64,000 bases of DNA from Micromonospora sp. CCTCC AA 2012012 (GCF_040499845.1 NZ_CP159342.1:6386001-6450000); one strand, 5' to 3'. Positions 24,344 through 33,112 are shown, counted from the first letter of the stretch. Numbers and translations are program-made. Notes: generated by a model from the letters alone, not told the origin.

Positions 24344-25600
24344 ATGCGCGTCGGCCTTGTGTGCGCACACGCCGGCCCGTCCACTGACGGTCCTGCCGTC
24401 GGCACGCACGAGCACATCGCGCGGGTCGCCGCCGAGCTCGCCGAGCGCGGCCACGACGTCCGGGTGTACGAGCGCCGCGACGCCCCCGGCCTGCCGGAGA
24501 GCCTCGACGTCGACGGCTACCGGCTGGAACGGGTGCCGATCGGTCCGGCCGCCCCGCTCCCCACCGCCGAACTGGTCCCGCACGTGGCCGCGTACGGGCA
24601 GTGGCTGGCCCGCCGGTGGGCCGGCGACTGGACCCCCGACGTGGTGCACGGGCACTACTGGATCGGCGGCCTGGCGGCCGCCCAGGCGCTCCGCGAGACC
24701 GACATCCCGATCGTGCAGACCTTCCACTCGCTCGGCGTGGAGCAGCTGCGCCACCTGGGCAACCGCTACGACGGCCCGGGGGAGCGGATCCCGCTGGAAC
24801 GGGCGCTGACCCGGGCGGTGGACATCGCGGTGGCCCAGTGCAACGACGAGGTCGACGAGCTGACCCGGATGGGGCTGCAACGCACCGCGGTCGCGATGGT
24901 CCCGACCGGGGTCGACACCCACCAGTTCCACCCCGACGGCGAGGCGGCCCCGCGCGACCAGCGGGCCCGCATCCTCTCCGTCGGCGGACTCTCCGCCGGG
25001 CACGGCCACGAGGACCTGATCCGCGCCATGCGCCTGGTCGGCGACGCCGAGCTGGTGATCGCCGGCGGGCCGCCCGCCGAGCAGCTCGCTGGCCACGCCG
25101 AGGCGCGCCGGCTGCGTGAGCTGGCCGAGCGGAACGGGGTGGCCGACCAGGTGAAGCTGGTCGGCGCGGTGCCGCACGACCAGATGGCCACCTGGTACCG
25201 CTCCGCCGACGTGGTCGCCTGCACCCCGCACTACTCGTCCGCCGGGCGGGTGTCGCTGGAGGCGATGGCCTGCGGCGTGCCGGTGGTCGGCTACGCGATG
25301 GGCGGCATCGCCGACGCGGTGGTGGACGAGGTGACCGGCAAGCTGGTCCCGCCCGGTGACGTCCGCACCCTCGGGATGACCCTGCGCCGGCTGCTCGCCG
25401 ACAACGCCGGGCGGTTCGCGTACGGGCACGCGGCGGTCGACCGGGTCCGGTGCAGCTACACCTGGGAACGGACGGCCGGCGCCCTGGAGCGCCTCTACGA
25501 ACGGGTCGTCGGGCGCCGCAGGCCGGCCGAGAAGCCGCTGGAGACAGCCGTGGAGGAGCCGCTGGAGACGACGGCGGAGAAATCGGTCGAGGCGGCCTGA
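24344..25600 (+). CDS. Glycosyltransferase, GT4 family
   Basis: A 418-residue retaining GT-B glycosyltransferase. The N-terminal domain starts MRVGLVCAHAGPSTDG.GTHEHI. The C-terminal domain has the nucleotide-sugar EX7E region (SLEAMACGVPVVGYAMGGI, about 305-325). The tail holds degenerate repeats of a KPLETAVEEPLET type and is disordered. It resembles MshA/GlgA-type enzymes, but no acceptor can be assigned. ATG 24344 has GGAGGTG 6 nt upstream; the longer frame to 24137 lacks a signal. It is divergent from the SDR gene. Confidence 0.9.
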   Translation: MRVGLVCAHAGPSTDGPAVGTHEHIARVAAELAERGHDVRVYERRDAPGLPESLDVDGYRLERVPIGPAAPLPTAELVPHVAAYGQWLARRWAGDWTPDVVHGHYWIGGLAAAQALRETDIPIVQTFHSLGVEQLRHLGNRYDGPGERIPLERALTRAVDIAVAQCNDEVDELTRMGLQRTAVAMVPTGVDTHQFHPDGEAAPRDQRARILSVGGLSAGHGHEDLIRAMRLVGDAELVIAGGPPAEQLAGHAEARRLRELAERNGVADQVKLVGAVPHDQMATWYRSADVVACTPHYSSAGRVSLEAMACGVPVVGYAMGGIADAVVDEVTGKLVPPGDVRTLGMTLRRLLADNAGRFAYGHAAVDRVRCSYTWERTAGALERLYERVVGRRRPAEKPLETAVEEPLETTAEKSVEAA

Positions 25601-25609
25601 CGGCAGCGG

Positions 25610-26509
25610 TCAGCGACGGGGTCGGCCGGTCGGGCCGGCCCCCACCATCAGGCGCTCCCGCTCCCGGGCGACGGCGTGGTGGTGCTGCGGCTCGGCGTAC
25701 CGGGTCAGGCCCACCACCGCGGCCAGGGTGACCAGGAAACCGGCGGCGGCCAGCCACTCCCGGCCCGGCCAGATCCGGTCGTTGAGCAGCAGCAGCCCGA
25801 CGATCGCGGCGGGCACCGCCCCGGCGGCGTCCATCGCGGCCACCGCCGCCGTGGTGGAGCCGCGCTGCATCGCCAGCCCGAGCAGCAGCTGCCCGACGAT
25901 CGAGTGCGCCACCAGCAGATAGAGCAGCGGGTCCCGGACGAACGCCTCCGCCGAGTCGGCCGACGCGAGCGGCCGGGCGGCCACCGCGGCGGCCGAGAAG
26001 GCCATCCCGGCGAGGGAGCCCAGCGCCACCGAACCGGGCGCGCCGTGCAGCCGGACCGCGAAGAAGCCGAGCAGGGCGATCACCCCCACCGCCGCACCGA
26101 GGGCGATCACCCCGGCCGTGCCCAGTTGCCGGGACGGTGCCGGCTCGGCGGCGAGCACCAGCCCGGTGATCCCGGCGAAGAGCAGCACCAGCAGCACCAC
26201 CTCGGCCGCCGGCAGCCGCCACTTCAGCACCACCACGCCGATCAGCGCGGTCACCCCCAGACCGGCCGCCACGCTGGCCTGGACCAGGAAGAGCGGCAGG
26301 TCCCGGCGGGCCAGGAAGGCCAGCACGAATCCGGTGACCTGGCAGAGCAGCCCGACCAGATAGGTGCGGTGGCTGGCCAGCCGCAGCAGCAGCCCCGGGT
26401 CGAAGGTGTGGTGCACGGTGGTCCGCGCCGCGGCCACCGACTGGAGCAGGTTGGCGAAGCCGTACGCGACGATCATCGCCGCGAGGAAGCACCAACCGGA
26501 GGAGACCAC
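25610..26509 (-). CDS. EamA/DMT-type membrane transporter
   Basis: A 299-residue protein with about ten transmembrane helices in two similar halves, typical of the drug/metabolite transporter (EamA) fold. Characteristic short helix pairs and AAMDAAGAVPAAIVGLLLLNDRI near residue 233 support this. The substrate is unknown. The GTG at 26509 is leaderless, with TATCCT 6 nt upstream. It converges on the glycosyltransferase; hisN lies just upstream with its own promoter. Confidence 0.82.
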   Translation of the reverse strand: MVSSGWCFLAAMIVAYGFANLLQSVAAARTTVHHTFDPGLLLRLASHRTYLVGLLCQVTGFVLAFLARRDLPLFLVQASVAAGLGVTALIGVVVLKWRLPAAEVVLLVLLFAGITGLVLAAEPAPSRQLGTAGVIALGAAVGVIALLGFFAVRLHGAPGSVALGSLAGMAFSAAAVAARPLASADSAEAFVRDPLLYLLVAHSIVGQLLLGLAMQRGSTTAAVAAMDAAGAVPAAIVGLLLLNDRIWPGREWLAAAGFLVTLAAVVGLTRYAEPQHHHAVARERERLMVGAGPTGRPRR

Positions 26510-26515
26510 CTGGCG

Positions 26516-26521
26516 AGGATA
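26516..26521 (-). promoter_or_regulatory. -10 box for EamA transporter gene
   Basis: TATCCT on the minus strand is 6 nt from GTG 26509, in the 27-bp gap after hisN. Confidence 0.55.
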
Positions 26522-26536
26522 GAGGTTGTGGCCGGG

Positions 26537-27346
26537 TCAGCGCGCGGCTGGCCGGCCGAGCCGGTCGAGGATGTCGGCGTGCAGCCGGCCGTTCGTGGCG
26601 ACCGCGCTGTTCTCCCCGCCGGTCGGCGCCGGCCGCCCGGCCAGGTCGGTGACGGTGCCCCCGGCCTCGGTCACGATCGGCACCAGCGCGGCGACGTCCC
26701 AGAGCGACAGTTCCGGCTCCACCATCACGTCCAGCGCCCCCTCGGCCAGCAGCATGTAGCCGTAGAAGTCGCCGTAGGCGCGGCTGCGCCAGGTGTCCCG
26801 CATGAGCTGGAGCATCCCGTCGAGCCGACCGGCCGCCTCCCAGCCGGTCAGGGACGAATAGCAGAAGCTGGCGTCGGCCAGGTCGGTGACGCCGGAGACC
26901 CGGATCGGCTCGCCGGTGGCGAGGTCGGTGCCGGCGTACGCGCCCGCGCCGAGGGCGGCCCACCAGCGCCGGCCCAGCGCCGGGGCGGAGACCAGCCCGA
27001 GGACCGGGCGATCGGACTCCAGCAGGGCGATCAGGGTGGCCCACACCGGCACCCCGCGGACGAAGTTCTTGGTGCCGTCGATCGGGTCCACCACCCAGCG
27101 GCGACCGCCGGGGCCGGTGGCGGGCTGTTCGCCGTACTCCTCGCCGAGCAGGCCGTCGTCGGGGCGGTGCCGCGCCAGCAGGGCCCGGATCTCCCGCTCC
27201 ACCGCGGTGTCCGCGTCGGAGACCGGGGTCAGGTCCGGCTTCGACTCGACCCGCAGGTCCAGGGCGCGGAACCGGGCCGTGGAGACGGCGTCGGCGGCGT
27301 CGGCGAGCAGGTGGGCGAGGGTGAGGTCGTCGGCGTACCCGGTCAT
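26537..27346 (-). CDS. hisN: Histidinol-phosphatase, inositol monophosphatase family
   Basis: A 269-residue Mg-dependent phosphatase. Motifs are GEEYGE, DPIDGTKNF and WDVAA with TPVSDADTAVE at the N-terminus. HisN dephosphorylates L-histidinol phosphate in histidine synthesis. The assignment over a general inositol monophosphatase rests on length and on the conserved aroA-rsgA-hisN order in actinobacteria. ATG 27346 has TACCGT exactly 7 nt upstream, so the gene is probably leaderless with its own promoter. Confidence 0.85.
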   Translation of the reverse strand: MTGYADDLTLAHLLADAADAVSTARFRALDLRVESKPDLTPVSDADTAVEREIRALLARHRPDDGLLGEEYGEQPATGPGGRRWVVDPIDGTKNFVRGVPVWATLIALLESDRPVLGLVSAPALGRRWWAALGAGAYAGTDLATGEPIRVSGVTDLADASFCYSSLTGWEAAGRLDGMLQLMRDTWRSRAYGDFYGYMLLAEGALDVMVEPELSLWDVAALVPIVTEAGGTVTDLAGRPAPTGGENSAVATNGRLHADILDRLGRPAAR

Positions 27347-27353
27347 GCCGGAC

Positions 27354-27359
27354 ACGGTA
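27354..27359 (-). promoter_or_regulatory. -10 box for hisN
   Basis: TACCGT on the minus strand is 7 nt from ATG 27346. Confidence 0.6.
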
Positions 27360-27377
27360 GCGGCGGCGTCCCGGTCG

Positions 27378-28475
27378 TCAGCCGGCGGCCGGGGCGTCCG
27401 GCGCGCGCCGGTCGCCCTCGCCGGGCCCGCGGTGGTCGGTCTCCCGCGTGTCGCCCTCGCCGCTGCGGGAGGCCAGCAGTCGACGGTACGACGCCAGCCG
27501 CCGCTGGTCGGCCTTGCCGGCGGCCACCCAGGCGTCCAGCGCGCAGTCCGCCTCCTCGGCGGTGTGCTGACAGTTGACGGGGCAGTCGACCGTCCCCTCG
27601 ACCAGGTCCGGGAAGCCGTGCAGCAGGCTGTTCGCCGAGACGTGCGCCAGCCCGAAGCTGCGCACCCCCGGGGTGTCGACGATCCAGCCGACGGCCGACC
27701 CCGGCTCGGCCGGCAGCCGCAGCGCCACCGCGCTGGTCGAGGTGTGCCGCCCCCGGCCGATCGCACTGACCACGCCGACCGCCCGCTCGGCCGCCGGCAC
27801 CAGCCGGTTGACCAGCGTCGACTTGCCCACCCCGGAGTGGCCCACCATGACCGACACCCGGCCGGCGAGCAGGGCGCGCAGCGCGGCCAGGTCCGAGTCG
27901 GGCCGGACCAGCACGTACGGCAGCTCCAGCTCGGTGTAGTAGTCCAGCACCGCCTCCGGGCCGGCCAGGTCGGCCTTGGTCAGGCAGAGCAGCGGCTCGA
28001 TGTCGGCGTCGTACGCGGCCACCAGGCAGCGGTCGATGAACCCGGTGCGCGGCGGCGGGTCGGCCAGCGCGCTGACGATCACCAGCTGGTCGGCGTTCGC
28101 CACCACGACCCGTTCCAGCCGCCCCTCGGCGGTGGACTCGTCGTCGTCGGCGGTACGCCGCAGCACCGAGCTGCGCTCGGCGATCCGGACGATCCGGGCC
28201 AGCGCACCGGGCGCGCCGGAGGTGTCCCCGACCAGCCAGACCCGGTCGCCGACCACCACCGACTTGCGGCCCAGCTCGCGGGCCCGCATCGCGGTCACGG
28301 TCGGGGAGTCCGGGGCGTCGGGGCGGACGCAGGTGTAGCGGCCCCGGTCGACGGCGATCACCAGGCCGTCGATCGCGTCGGCGTGCCGGGGGCGGGTGCG
28401 CGTACGCGGGCGCGACGACTTACCGGGTCGGACCCGGACGTCGTCCTCGTCGTACTCGCGCCGTTTGGTCGCCAG
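27378..28475 (-). CDS. rsgA: Ribosome small-subunit-dependent GTPase A, probable CTG start
   Basis: A 365-residue circularly permuted GTPase that checks late 30S ribosome assembly. It has an OB-fold N-terminus, G4 LTKADLAG, G1 GHSGVGKST, G3 DTPGVRSFG, and a zinc site CPVNCQHTAEEADC near the C-terminus. The first standard start, GTG 28361, would drop about 38 residues (RREYDEDDVRVRPG and the RPRTRTRPRHADA stretch) that are typical of actinobacterial RsgA. No ATG, GTG or TTG lies between the aroA stop (28494) and that region. CTG 28475 sits 6 nt after a GGGGG run and is the best start. It is cotranscribed with aroA. Confidence 0.9.
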   Translation of the reverse strand: MATKRREYDEDDVRVRPGKSSRPRTRTRPRHADAIDGLVIAVDRGRYTCVRPDAPDSPTVTAMRARELGRKSVVVGDRVWLVGDTSGAPGALARIVRIAERSSVLRRTADDDESTAEGRLERVVVANADQLVIVSALADPPPRTGFIDRCLVAAYDADIEPLLCLTKADLAGPEAVLDYYTELELPYVLVRPDSDLAALRALLAGRVSVMVGHSGVGKSTLVNRLVPAAERAVGVVSAIGRGRHTSTSAVALRLPAEPGSAVGWIVDTPGVRSFGLAHVSANSLLHGFPDLVEGTVDCPVNCQHTAEEADCALDAWVAAGKADQRRLASYRRLLASRSGEGDTRETDHRGPGEGDRRAPDAPAAG

Positions 28476-28493
28476 GACCTGCCCCCTGTCGCG

Positions 28494-29795
28494 TCAGCTC
28501 TTTCCGGTCACCATCCCAGACCATAGTGCCGGAAACTCGGGCATGGTCTTGGAGGTGCACGCCACGTCGTCGACCTCGATGCCGGGGACGGCCAGCCCGG
28601 CCACCGCCGCCGCGTGCGCCATCCGATGGTCGGCGTACGTGCGGAAGGTGCCGCCGCGCAGCGGGCGCGGCCGGATCTCCAGCCCGTCGGCGGACTCGGT
28701 GATGTCCGCGCCGAGCGCGGTGAACTCGCGGGCCAGCGCGGCGATCCGGTCGGTCTCGTGGCCCCGGATGTGCCCGACGCCGGTGAACCGGGACGGCGAG
28801 TCGGCGAGCATCGCCAGCGCGGTCAGCGCCGGGGTCAGCTCGCTCACGTCGGAGAGGTCGGCGGCCAGGCCGTGCACCGTGCCGGTGCCGCGCACGGTCA
28901 GCCCGGCGGTGCCGAGGGTCACCTCGCCGCCCATCCGGTGCAGCAGGGCGCGGAGCTGCTCGACCGGCTGCATGCTGCTGCGCGGCCAGCCCTGCAACGT
29001 CACCTCACCGCCGGTGACCAGCGCGGCGGCGAAGAACGGCACCGCGCCGGAGAGGTCCGGCTCGATCTCCCAGCCGCGACCGGTCAGCGGGCCCGGCTCG
29101 ACCGTCCACACGTCGGGGACGGTGTCGTCGACCGCCGCGCCGGCGGCGCGCAGCATCTGCGTGGTCATCCGCAGGTGCGGCGCGGAGGGGACCGGTGGGC
29201 CCTCGTGCCGCACCACCACGCCCCGGTCGAAGCGGGAGGCCGCCAGCAGCAGGCCGGAGACGAGCTGGCTGGAGGCGGAGGCGTCGATGACCACCTCGCC
29301 GCCGGTGACCCGGCCGGCGCCGAGGACCGCCAGCGGCAGGCTGCCGGTGGCGGGGCTGTCGATGCGTACGCCGAGCGAGCGCAACGCGCCGATCAGCGGG
29401 CCGAGCGGACGGACCCGGACCTGCGGGTCGCCGTCGAAGGTGACCCGCCCCTCGGCCAGGCCGGCGACCGGCGGCAGGAAGCGCATCACCGTGCCGGCCA
29501 GGCCGACGTCGACGTGCGCGGGACCGACCAGCCGGTGCGGCCGGACCAGCCAGCGGTCGTCGTCGGAGATCGACATGTGGGCGCCCAGCGCGCGCAGCCC
29601 ACCGGCCATCAGCTCGGTGTCCCGGGCGCGCAGCGGCCCGTGCAGTGTCGACGGGCCGCTGGCCAGCGCGCTGAGCACCAGCGCCCGGGCGGTCATCGAC
29701 TTGGAACCCGGCAGGCGCAGCGTGACAGCCACCGGGTCGCTGGCGGTCGGAGCGGTCCACGGCTGCGGCGGCCGGGTCGCGATCGGATTCCCCAC
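28494..29795 (-). CDS. aroA: 5-enolpyruvylshikimate-3-phosphate synthase
   Basis: A 433-residue EPSP synthase of the shikimate pathway, joining shikimate-3-phosphate and PEP. Family motifs include LPGSKSMTARAL (S3P/PEP site), GLAGTVMRFLPP and DSSASSQ-like DASASSQL, and TYADHRMAHAAAV near the C-terminus. GTG 29795 is used: CAGAAT lies 6 nt upstream, giving a leaderless start. GTG 29801 is an alternative with GGAG 10 nt upstream. Its stop is followed 18 bp later by the proposed CTG start of rsgA. Confidence 0.94.
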   Translation of the reverse strand: MGNPIATRPPQPWTAPTASDPVAVTLRLPGSKSMTARALVLSALASGPSTLHGPLRARDTELMAGGLRALGAHMSISDDDRWLVRPHRLVGPAHVDVGLAGTVMRFLPPVAGLAEGRVTFDGDPQVRVRPLGPLIGALRSLGVRIDSPATGSLPLAVLGAGRVTGGEVVIDASASSQLVSGLLLAASRFDRGVVVRHEGPPVPSAPHLRMTTQMLRAAGAAVDDTVPDVWTVEPGPLTGRGWEIEPDLSGAVPFFAAALVTGGEVTLQGWPRSSMQPVEQLRALLHRMGGEVTLGTAGLTVRGTGTVHGLAADLSDVSELTPALTALAMLADSPSRFTGVGHIRGHETDRIAALAREFTALGADITESADGLEIRPRPLRGGTFRTYADHRMAHAAAVAGLAVPGIEVDDVACTSKTMPEFPALWSGMVTGKS

Positions 29796-29801
29796 GCTCA
29801 C

Positions 29802-29807
29802 ATTCTG
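29802..29807 (-). promoter_or_regulatory. -10-like box for aroA
   Basis: CAGAAT on the minus strand is 6 nt from GTG 29795. The first base departs from TANNNT, a common variation in actinomycetes. Confidence 0.4.
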
Positions 29808-29884
29808 CCAACTCCGACCGGGTGTGGAGCCCTCCGCGGGCCCACCTCCCGGTTGGCGGGACAGCCGGGAACGCCGCCGCGGGT

Positions 29885-29890
29885 TAGCGT
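29885..29890 (+). promoter_or_regulatory. -10 box for SRAP gene
   Basis: TAGCGT is 7 nt from ATG 29898. Confidence 0.6.
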
Positions 29891-29897
29891 GTGCGCC

Positions 29898-30608
29898 ATG
29901 TGCGGGAGGTACGCGACGACCCGGAGCGCGGGCGACCTGAGCGCGCTGTTCGAGTCGTACGACGAGACCGGCGGCGGGGTCCGTCCGGACTTCAACGTGG
30001 CCCCGACCGATCCGGTGCCGCTGGTCCGGCTCGACCCGGAGGGGCACCGGCTGCTCTCCGTCGGTCGTTGGGGCCTCGTCCCGCACTGGTCCCGCACGGC
30101 GGGCGGCGCCGCCCGCATGATCAACGCGCGGGCCGAGACCATCGCCACCAGCCGCGCGTACGCCCCCTCCTTCGCCCGCCGCCGCTGCCTGGTCCCCGCC
30201 GACGGCTGGTACGAGTGGGTCCGCGAGCCCGACGGCCGGAAGCAGCCCTACTTCATGACCCCGGCCGACGGCTCGGTGCTCGCCCTCGCCGGCATCTGGT
30301 CGGTGTGGGAGCCGGGCGGCACCGAGCTGCTCAGCTTCAGCGTCCTCACCACGGCGGCGGTCGGCGAGCTGGCCGAGGTGCACGACCGGATGCCGCTGCT
30401 GCTGCCCCGCGAGCGGTGGACGTCCTGGCTCGGCGACGCCGACGACCCCGCCACGCTGCTCGTACCGCCGCCCCGGGAGTGGCTCGACGGGCTGGAGATC
30501 CGCCCGGTCTCCCCGGCGGTCGGCGACGTCCGCAACGACGGTCCGGAGCTGACGGCGCGGGTCTCGTCGGGGCCGCGCGAGCCCGACAGCGAAATGACGC
30601 TCTTCTGA
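29898..30608 (+). CDS. SRAP (HMCES/YedK-like) abasic-site protein
   Basis: A 236-residue SRAP protein. The catalytic Cys is residue 2 (MCGRY), which becomes N-terminal after Met removal and crosslinks abasic sites in single-stranded DNA. Other family signatures are NVAPTDPVPLV, RWGLVPHWS, INARAETI, RRCLVPADGWYEW and the catalytic His in HDRMP. Bacterial SRAP proteins guard against error-prone processing of abasic sites. The ATG at 29898 is leaderless, which fits the strict need for Cys at position 2. Confidence 0.94.
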   Translation: MCGRYATTRSAGDLSALFESYDETGGGVRPDFNVAPTDPVPLVRLDPEGHRLLSVGRWGLVPHWSRTAGGAARMINARAETIATSRAYAPSFARRRCLVPADGWYEWVREPDGRKQPYFMTPADGSVLALAGIWSVWEPGGTELLSFSVLTTAAVGELAEVHDRMPLLLPRERWTSWLGDADDPATLLVPPPREWLDGLEIRPVSPAVGDVRNDGPELTARVSSGPREPDSEMTLF

Positions 30609-30817
30609 TCACCCTCGGCACATTGTCGTGTGCTGATTTGCCGCAGTTGGGCCGGAAACGTCGCCTGACTGTTTAGGCATCTTTACCGCAGAGTCTTGTC
30701 CCCGTGTCCGGAAGTGCGATAGAACACAGCGCCGGTGGTGGGTGTCTGTTCGCACGGGGCGGATGTCACCCATCGATCTTCGTGATCATGCCGGTCCCAC
30801 GGGGGAGGTGGGTGAAT

Positions 30818-31213
30818 GTGACACGGGCACGTATGCCGCGCCCGCACGAGGTGGCGGCCGCACGACGGGATCCGCGACTGCTGCGGGCCCTGCGGGAGCG
30901 CCGCCAGGACGAGGCGTGGCGCACCAGAGGGACCTGCCAGAGTGTGGACCCGGAGACGTTCTTTCCGGCGCCCAACGAGCCGGCCGACGCGGCCGTGGCG
31001 CTCTGCCGAAGCTGTGACGTCCAAGGGTCGTGTCTGGCCTGGGCGTTGGAGGTCGGTGACTGTCACGGCGTGTGGGGGGGCACCACACCGCGCGAACGGC
31101 GGGCGATGCTCGTCGCCTGGCGCAGCGAGGTGCAACCGGATCCGGACGCGGTCGACGAGGCCGGTCCGCCGGTCCGCGACCAACTGCTCACCCTGATGCC
31201 GCTCAGCCGCTGA
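30818..31213 (+). CDS. WhiB family transcriptional regulator
   Basis: A 131-residue WhiB protein with cluster cysteines C40, C63, C66 and C72 and the turn GVWGG at 84-88. It has no WhiB7-type AT-hook. The N-terminal helix (residues about 1-35) is basic and longer than in WhiB1. I cannot place it firmly in a numbered WhiB class. GTG 30818 is chosen because GGGGGAGG lies 9 nt upstream; GTG 30812 and longer frames lack the right spacing. A hairpin follows the stop codon. It is the second of three WhiB genes here. Confidence 0.87.
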   Translation: MTRARMPRPHEVAAARRDPRLLRALRERRQDEAWRTRGTCQSVDPETFFPAPNEPADAAVALCRSCDVQGSCLAWALEVGDCHGVWGGTTPRERRAMLVAWRSEVQPDPDAVDEAGPPVRDQLLTLMPLSR

Positions 31214-31231
31214 CCGGACCGTCAGGCCCGC

Positions 31232-31263
31232 GCCGCCCGCCTCGCACCGTCGAGGCGGGCGGC
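31232..31263 (+). terminator. Terminator of WhiB gene at 30818
   Basis: A 13-bp stem (31232-31244 with 31251-31263) with a CACCGT loop, 18 bp after the stop. Downstream, a 17-bp direct repeat occurs at 31321 and 31353. Confidence 0.7.
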
Positions 31264-31403
31264 GCCCTTGTTCTTCCGCTCCGGCGTCGCGGCGCCCGGT
31301 CCTTCGGATGCTCCGGCGTTCGGCCGCTCCGGCCTTCCGGTGCTCCGCCGCCCGGCCGCTCCGGCCTTCGGGCGGTCCGCGTCGTCGGTGGGGTGATCCG
31401 GCG

Positions 31404-31409
31404 CAGAAT
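31404..31409 (+). promoter_or_regulatory. -10-like box for hydrolase gene
   Basis: CAGAAT is 6 nt from GTG 31416, and no ribosome site is seen. Confidence 0.45.
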
Positions 31410-31415
31410 GGGCCG

Positions 31416-32033
31416 GTGCGGCGGAACGACGAGATCGAGACACCCCGCGGACCGGCCCGCGTCGACACCGACCTGCCTGCCGGTCCGGCGGCCACCGCGC
31501 TGGTGCTCGGGCACGGTGCGGGCGGTGCGGTGGACGCCCCCGACCTGCTCGCGGTCCGGGACGCGCTGGTCAGTGCCGGGTTGGCGGTGGTCCGGGTGAC
31601 CCAGCCCTACCGGGTGGCCGGCCGTCGCGCACCCGCCCCGGCCGGGCACCTCGACGAGGCGTGGACGGCGGTGCTGGCCGTACTCCGGGAACGGCACCCG
31701 GCCGTCGCGAGGTGGCTGGTCGGGGGCCGGTCCAGCGGCGCCCGGGTCGCCTGCCGGACGGCGGTGGCCGTCGGCGCGAGCGGCGTCGTCGCGCTGGCGT
31801 TCCCGCTGCACCCGCCGGGCCGGCCGGAGCGCTCGCGGGCCGCCGAGCTGGCGACCGGACTGCCCACCCTGGTGGTGAACGGCGACCGGGACCCGTTCGG
31901 GGTGCCGGCCCCGGGGCCGGCCGTCGACGTGGTGGTCCGCCCCGGCGAGACACACGACCTGAAGCGCGACCCGGCGGGCACCGCCGCGGCGGTGCGCGAC
32001 TGGCTGCGGGAGCGCGGCTGGGCGACCCGCTGA
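31416..32033 (+). CDS. Alpha/beta hydrolase, dienelactone hydrolase-like
   Basis: A 205-residue alpha/beta hydrolase of the short KANL3/Tex30-like group. The oxyanion region is VLGHGAGG (about 31-38), the nucleophile elbow GRSSGARVA holds the catalytic Ser, the acid is in VNGDRDPFG and the His in GETHDLKRDP near the C-terminus. It is cytosolic and lacks a lid domain. The substrate is unknown. Start at GTG 31416 is supported by the leaderless -10-like box. It precedes the sigR region by 270 bp. Confidence 0.82.
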   Translation: MRRNDEIETPRGPARVDTDLPAGPAATALVLGHGAGGAVDAPDLLAVRDALVSAGLAVVRVTQPYRVAGRRAPAPAGHLDEAWTAVLAVLRERHPAVARWLVGGRSSGARVACRTAVAVGASGVVALAFPLHPPGRPERSRAAELATGLPTLVVNGDRDPFGVPAPGPAVDVVVRPGETHDLKRDPAGTAAAVRDWLRERGWATR

Positions 32034-32178
32034 CCCCGCGTGGGCGACCGGGGCGGCGGTCGGCGGTCGGCGGTCGGCGGAAAGATCATGCGGGGGCGTG
32101 ACCGGGGGCGGTGGCGGTCGTTGCTACGGATGGTGCCGGGCGTCCGGTTCGGGCGTTCCGGGGCCTCCTCCCAGGCCC

Positions 32179-32222
32179 TTCCTGGTCCCAGCGTCGGTCG
32201 CGGCCGAGGCCGGGACCAGGAA
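32179..32222. repeat. Inverted repeat upstream of sigR
   Basis: TTCCTGGTCCC (32179-32189) and GGGACCAGGAA (32212-32222) form an 11-bp stem with a 22-nt loop. A tandem array of a 7-mer CGGTCGG (about 32055-32080) lies just before. The hairpin could end transcripts from the hydrolase gene. Confidence 0.55.
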
Positions 32223-32237
32223 CGGCGGGCGGCGGGC

Positions 32238-32264
32238 GGAATGCACCGGCAGTCGGGACGCGTT
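32238..32264 (+). promoter_or_regulatory. SigR-type autoregulatory promoter of sigR
   Basis: GGAAT (32238-32242) and GTT (32262-32264) are 19 bp apart, matching the SigR/SigH consensus GGAAT-N18-19-GTT. RNA would start near 32273, upstream of the in-frame GTG 32303. Confidence 0.65.
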
Positions 32265-32302
32265 ACTACCCCCGGACGACTTTTCAGCCGAGGGGGTGGG
32301 CG

Positions 32303-32497
32303 GTGCCGATCGAGACACGGAGCCGGGAGCGGGACGACCGGGACGCGCGGCAGCTGAGGCAGCTGCTGGACGCGCCGGAGTGGCCCGCGAGCGGGGCGGC
32401 CGTGGTGAGCACCAGCACACCGGCCGGAACTGAATCTACGAGCAGGTCCGTACGCGTATCCTCGGCGGGAAAGCATCCGACGCGAGGGGATGTGCGG
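32303..32497 (+). other. In-frame N-terminal extension of sigR (possible long isoform)
   Basis: Sixty-five codons from GTG 32303 (GAGGGGG 7-8 nt upstream) run in frame into sigR. The segment [18 protein letters not shown] is charged and then Ser/Thr-rich. In Streptomyces coelicolor an extended, unstable SigR isoform is made from a SigR-dependent promoter. The promoter at 32238 lies upstream of this GTG and the same device is likely here. Confidence 0.55.
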
Positions 32498-33112
32498 TTG
32501 ACCACCGAGAAGACGGACGAGCGCAGGGCCCGCTTCGAGCGGGACGCGATGCCATTCGTCGATCAGCTCTACGCTGCCGGTCTGCGGATGACGCGGAACC
32601 CGGCGGATGCCGAGGACCTGGTCCAGGAGACGTACCTGAAGGCGTACGCCGCCTTCCACCAGTTCGAGCAGGGCACGAACCTGAAGGCCTGGCTCTACCG
32701 GATCCTGACCAACACCTACATCAACTCCTACCGCAAGCGGCAGCGCCAGCCCGTGCAGGCGCCCACCGAGGAGATCACCGACTGGCAGCTCGCCGAGGCC
32801 GAGTCGCACACCTCCAGCGGGCTGCGGTCGGCCGAGACCGAGGCGCTGGACCGACTGCCCGACAGCGACGTCAAGGAGGCCCTCCAGCAGCTGCCGGAGG
32901 AGTTCCGCCTGGCCGTCTACCTGACCGATGTCGAGGGCTTCTCCTACAAGGAGGTCGCCGACATCATGGGCACGCCGATCGGCACGGTGATGTCGCGGCT
33001 GCACCGCGGGCGTCGTAATCTGCGCAAACTGCTCGAGCAGTACGCCGCGGAGCGGGGCTTCACCGCTGCGCCCTCGAAGGGTTCGACCGCCGCTGCCGGC
33101 CGGGAGGTGTGA
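32498..33112 (+). CDS. sigR: RNA polymerase ECF sigma factor SigR/SigH
   Basis: A 204-residue group 4 sigma factor for thiol-oxidative stress. Region 2 includes [22 protein letters not shown] [17 protein letters not shown] and [26 protein letters not shown]. Region 4 includes [41 protein letters not shown]. It closely resembles Streptomyces SigR and mycobacterial SigH. TTG 32498 is chosen because GAGGGG lies 8 nt upstream; GTG 32492 is too close. A -10-like TATCCT at 32457-32462 could give this short form. rsrA begins 2 bp after its stop. Confidence 0.94.
   Translation: MTTEKTDERRARFERDAMPFVDQLYAAGLRMTRNPADAEDLVQETYLKAYAAFHQFEQGTNLKAWLYRILTNTYINSYRKRQRQPVQAPTEEITDWQLAEAESHTSSGLRSAETEALDRLPDSDVKEALQQLPEEFRLAVYLTDVEGFSYKEVADIMGTPIGTVMSRLHRGRRNLRKLLEQYAAERGFTAAPSKGSTAAAGREV

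Noticed and set aside
31321..31369. 17-bp direct repeat downstream of the WhiB gene as a mobile element trace
   Set aside because: Only two copies, GC-rich low complexity, and no inverted ends or target duplication.
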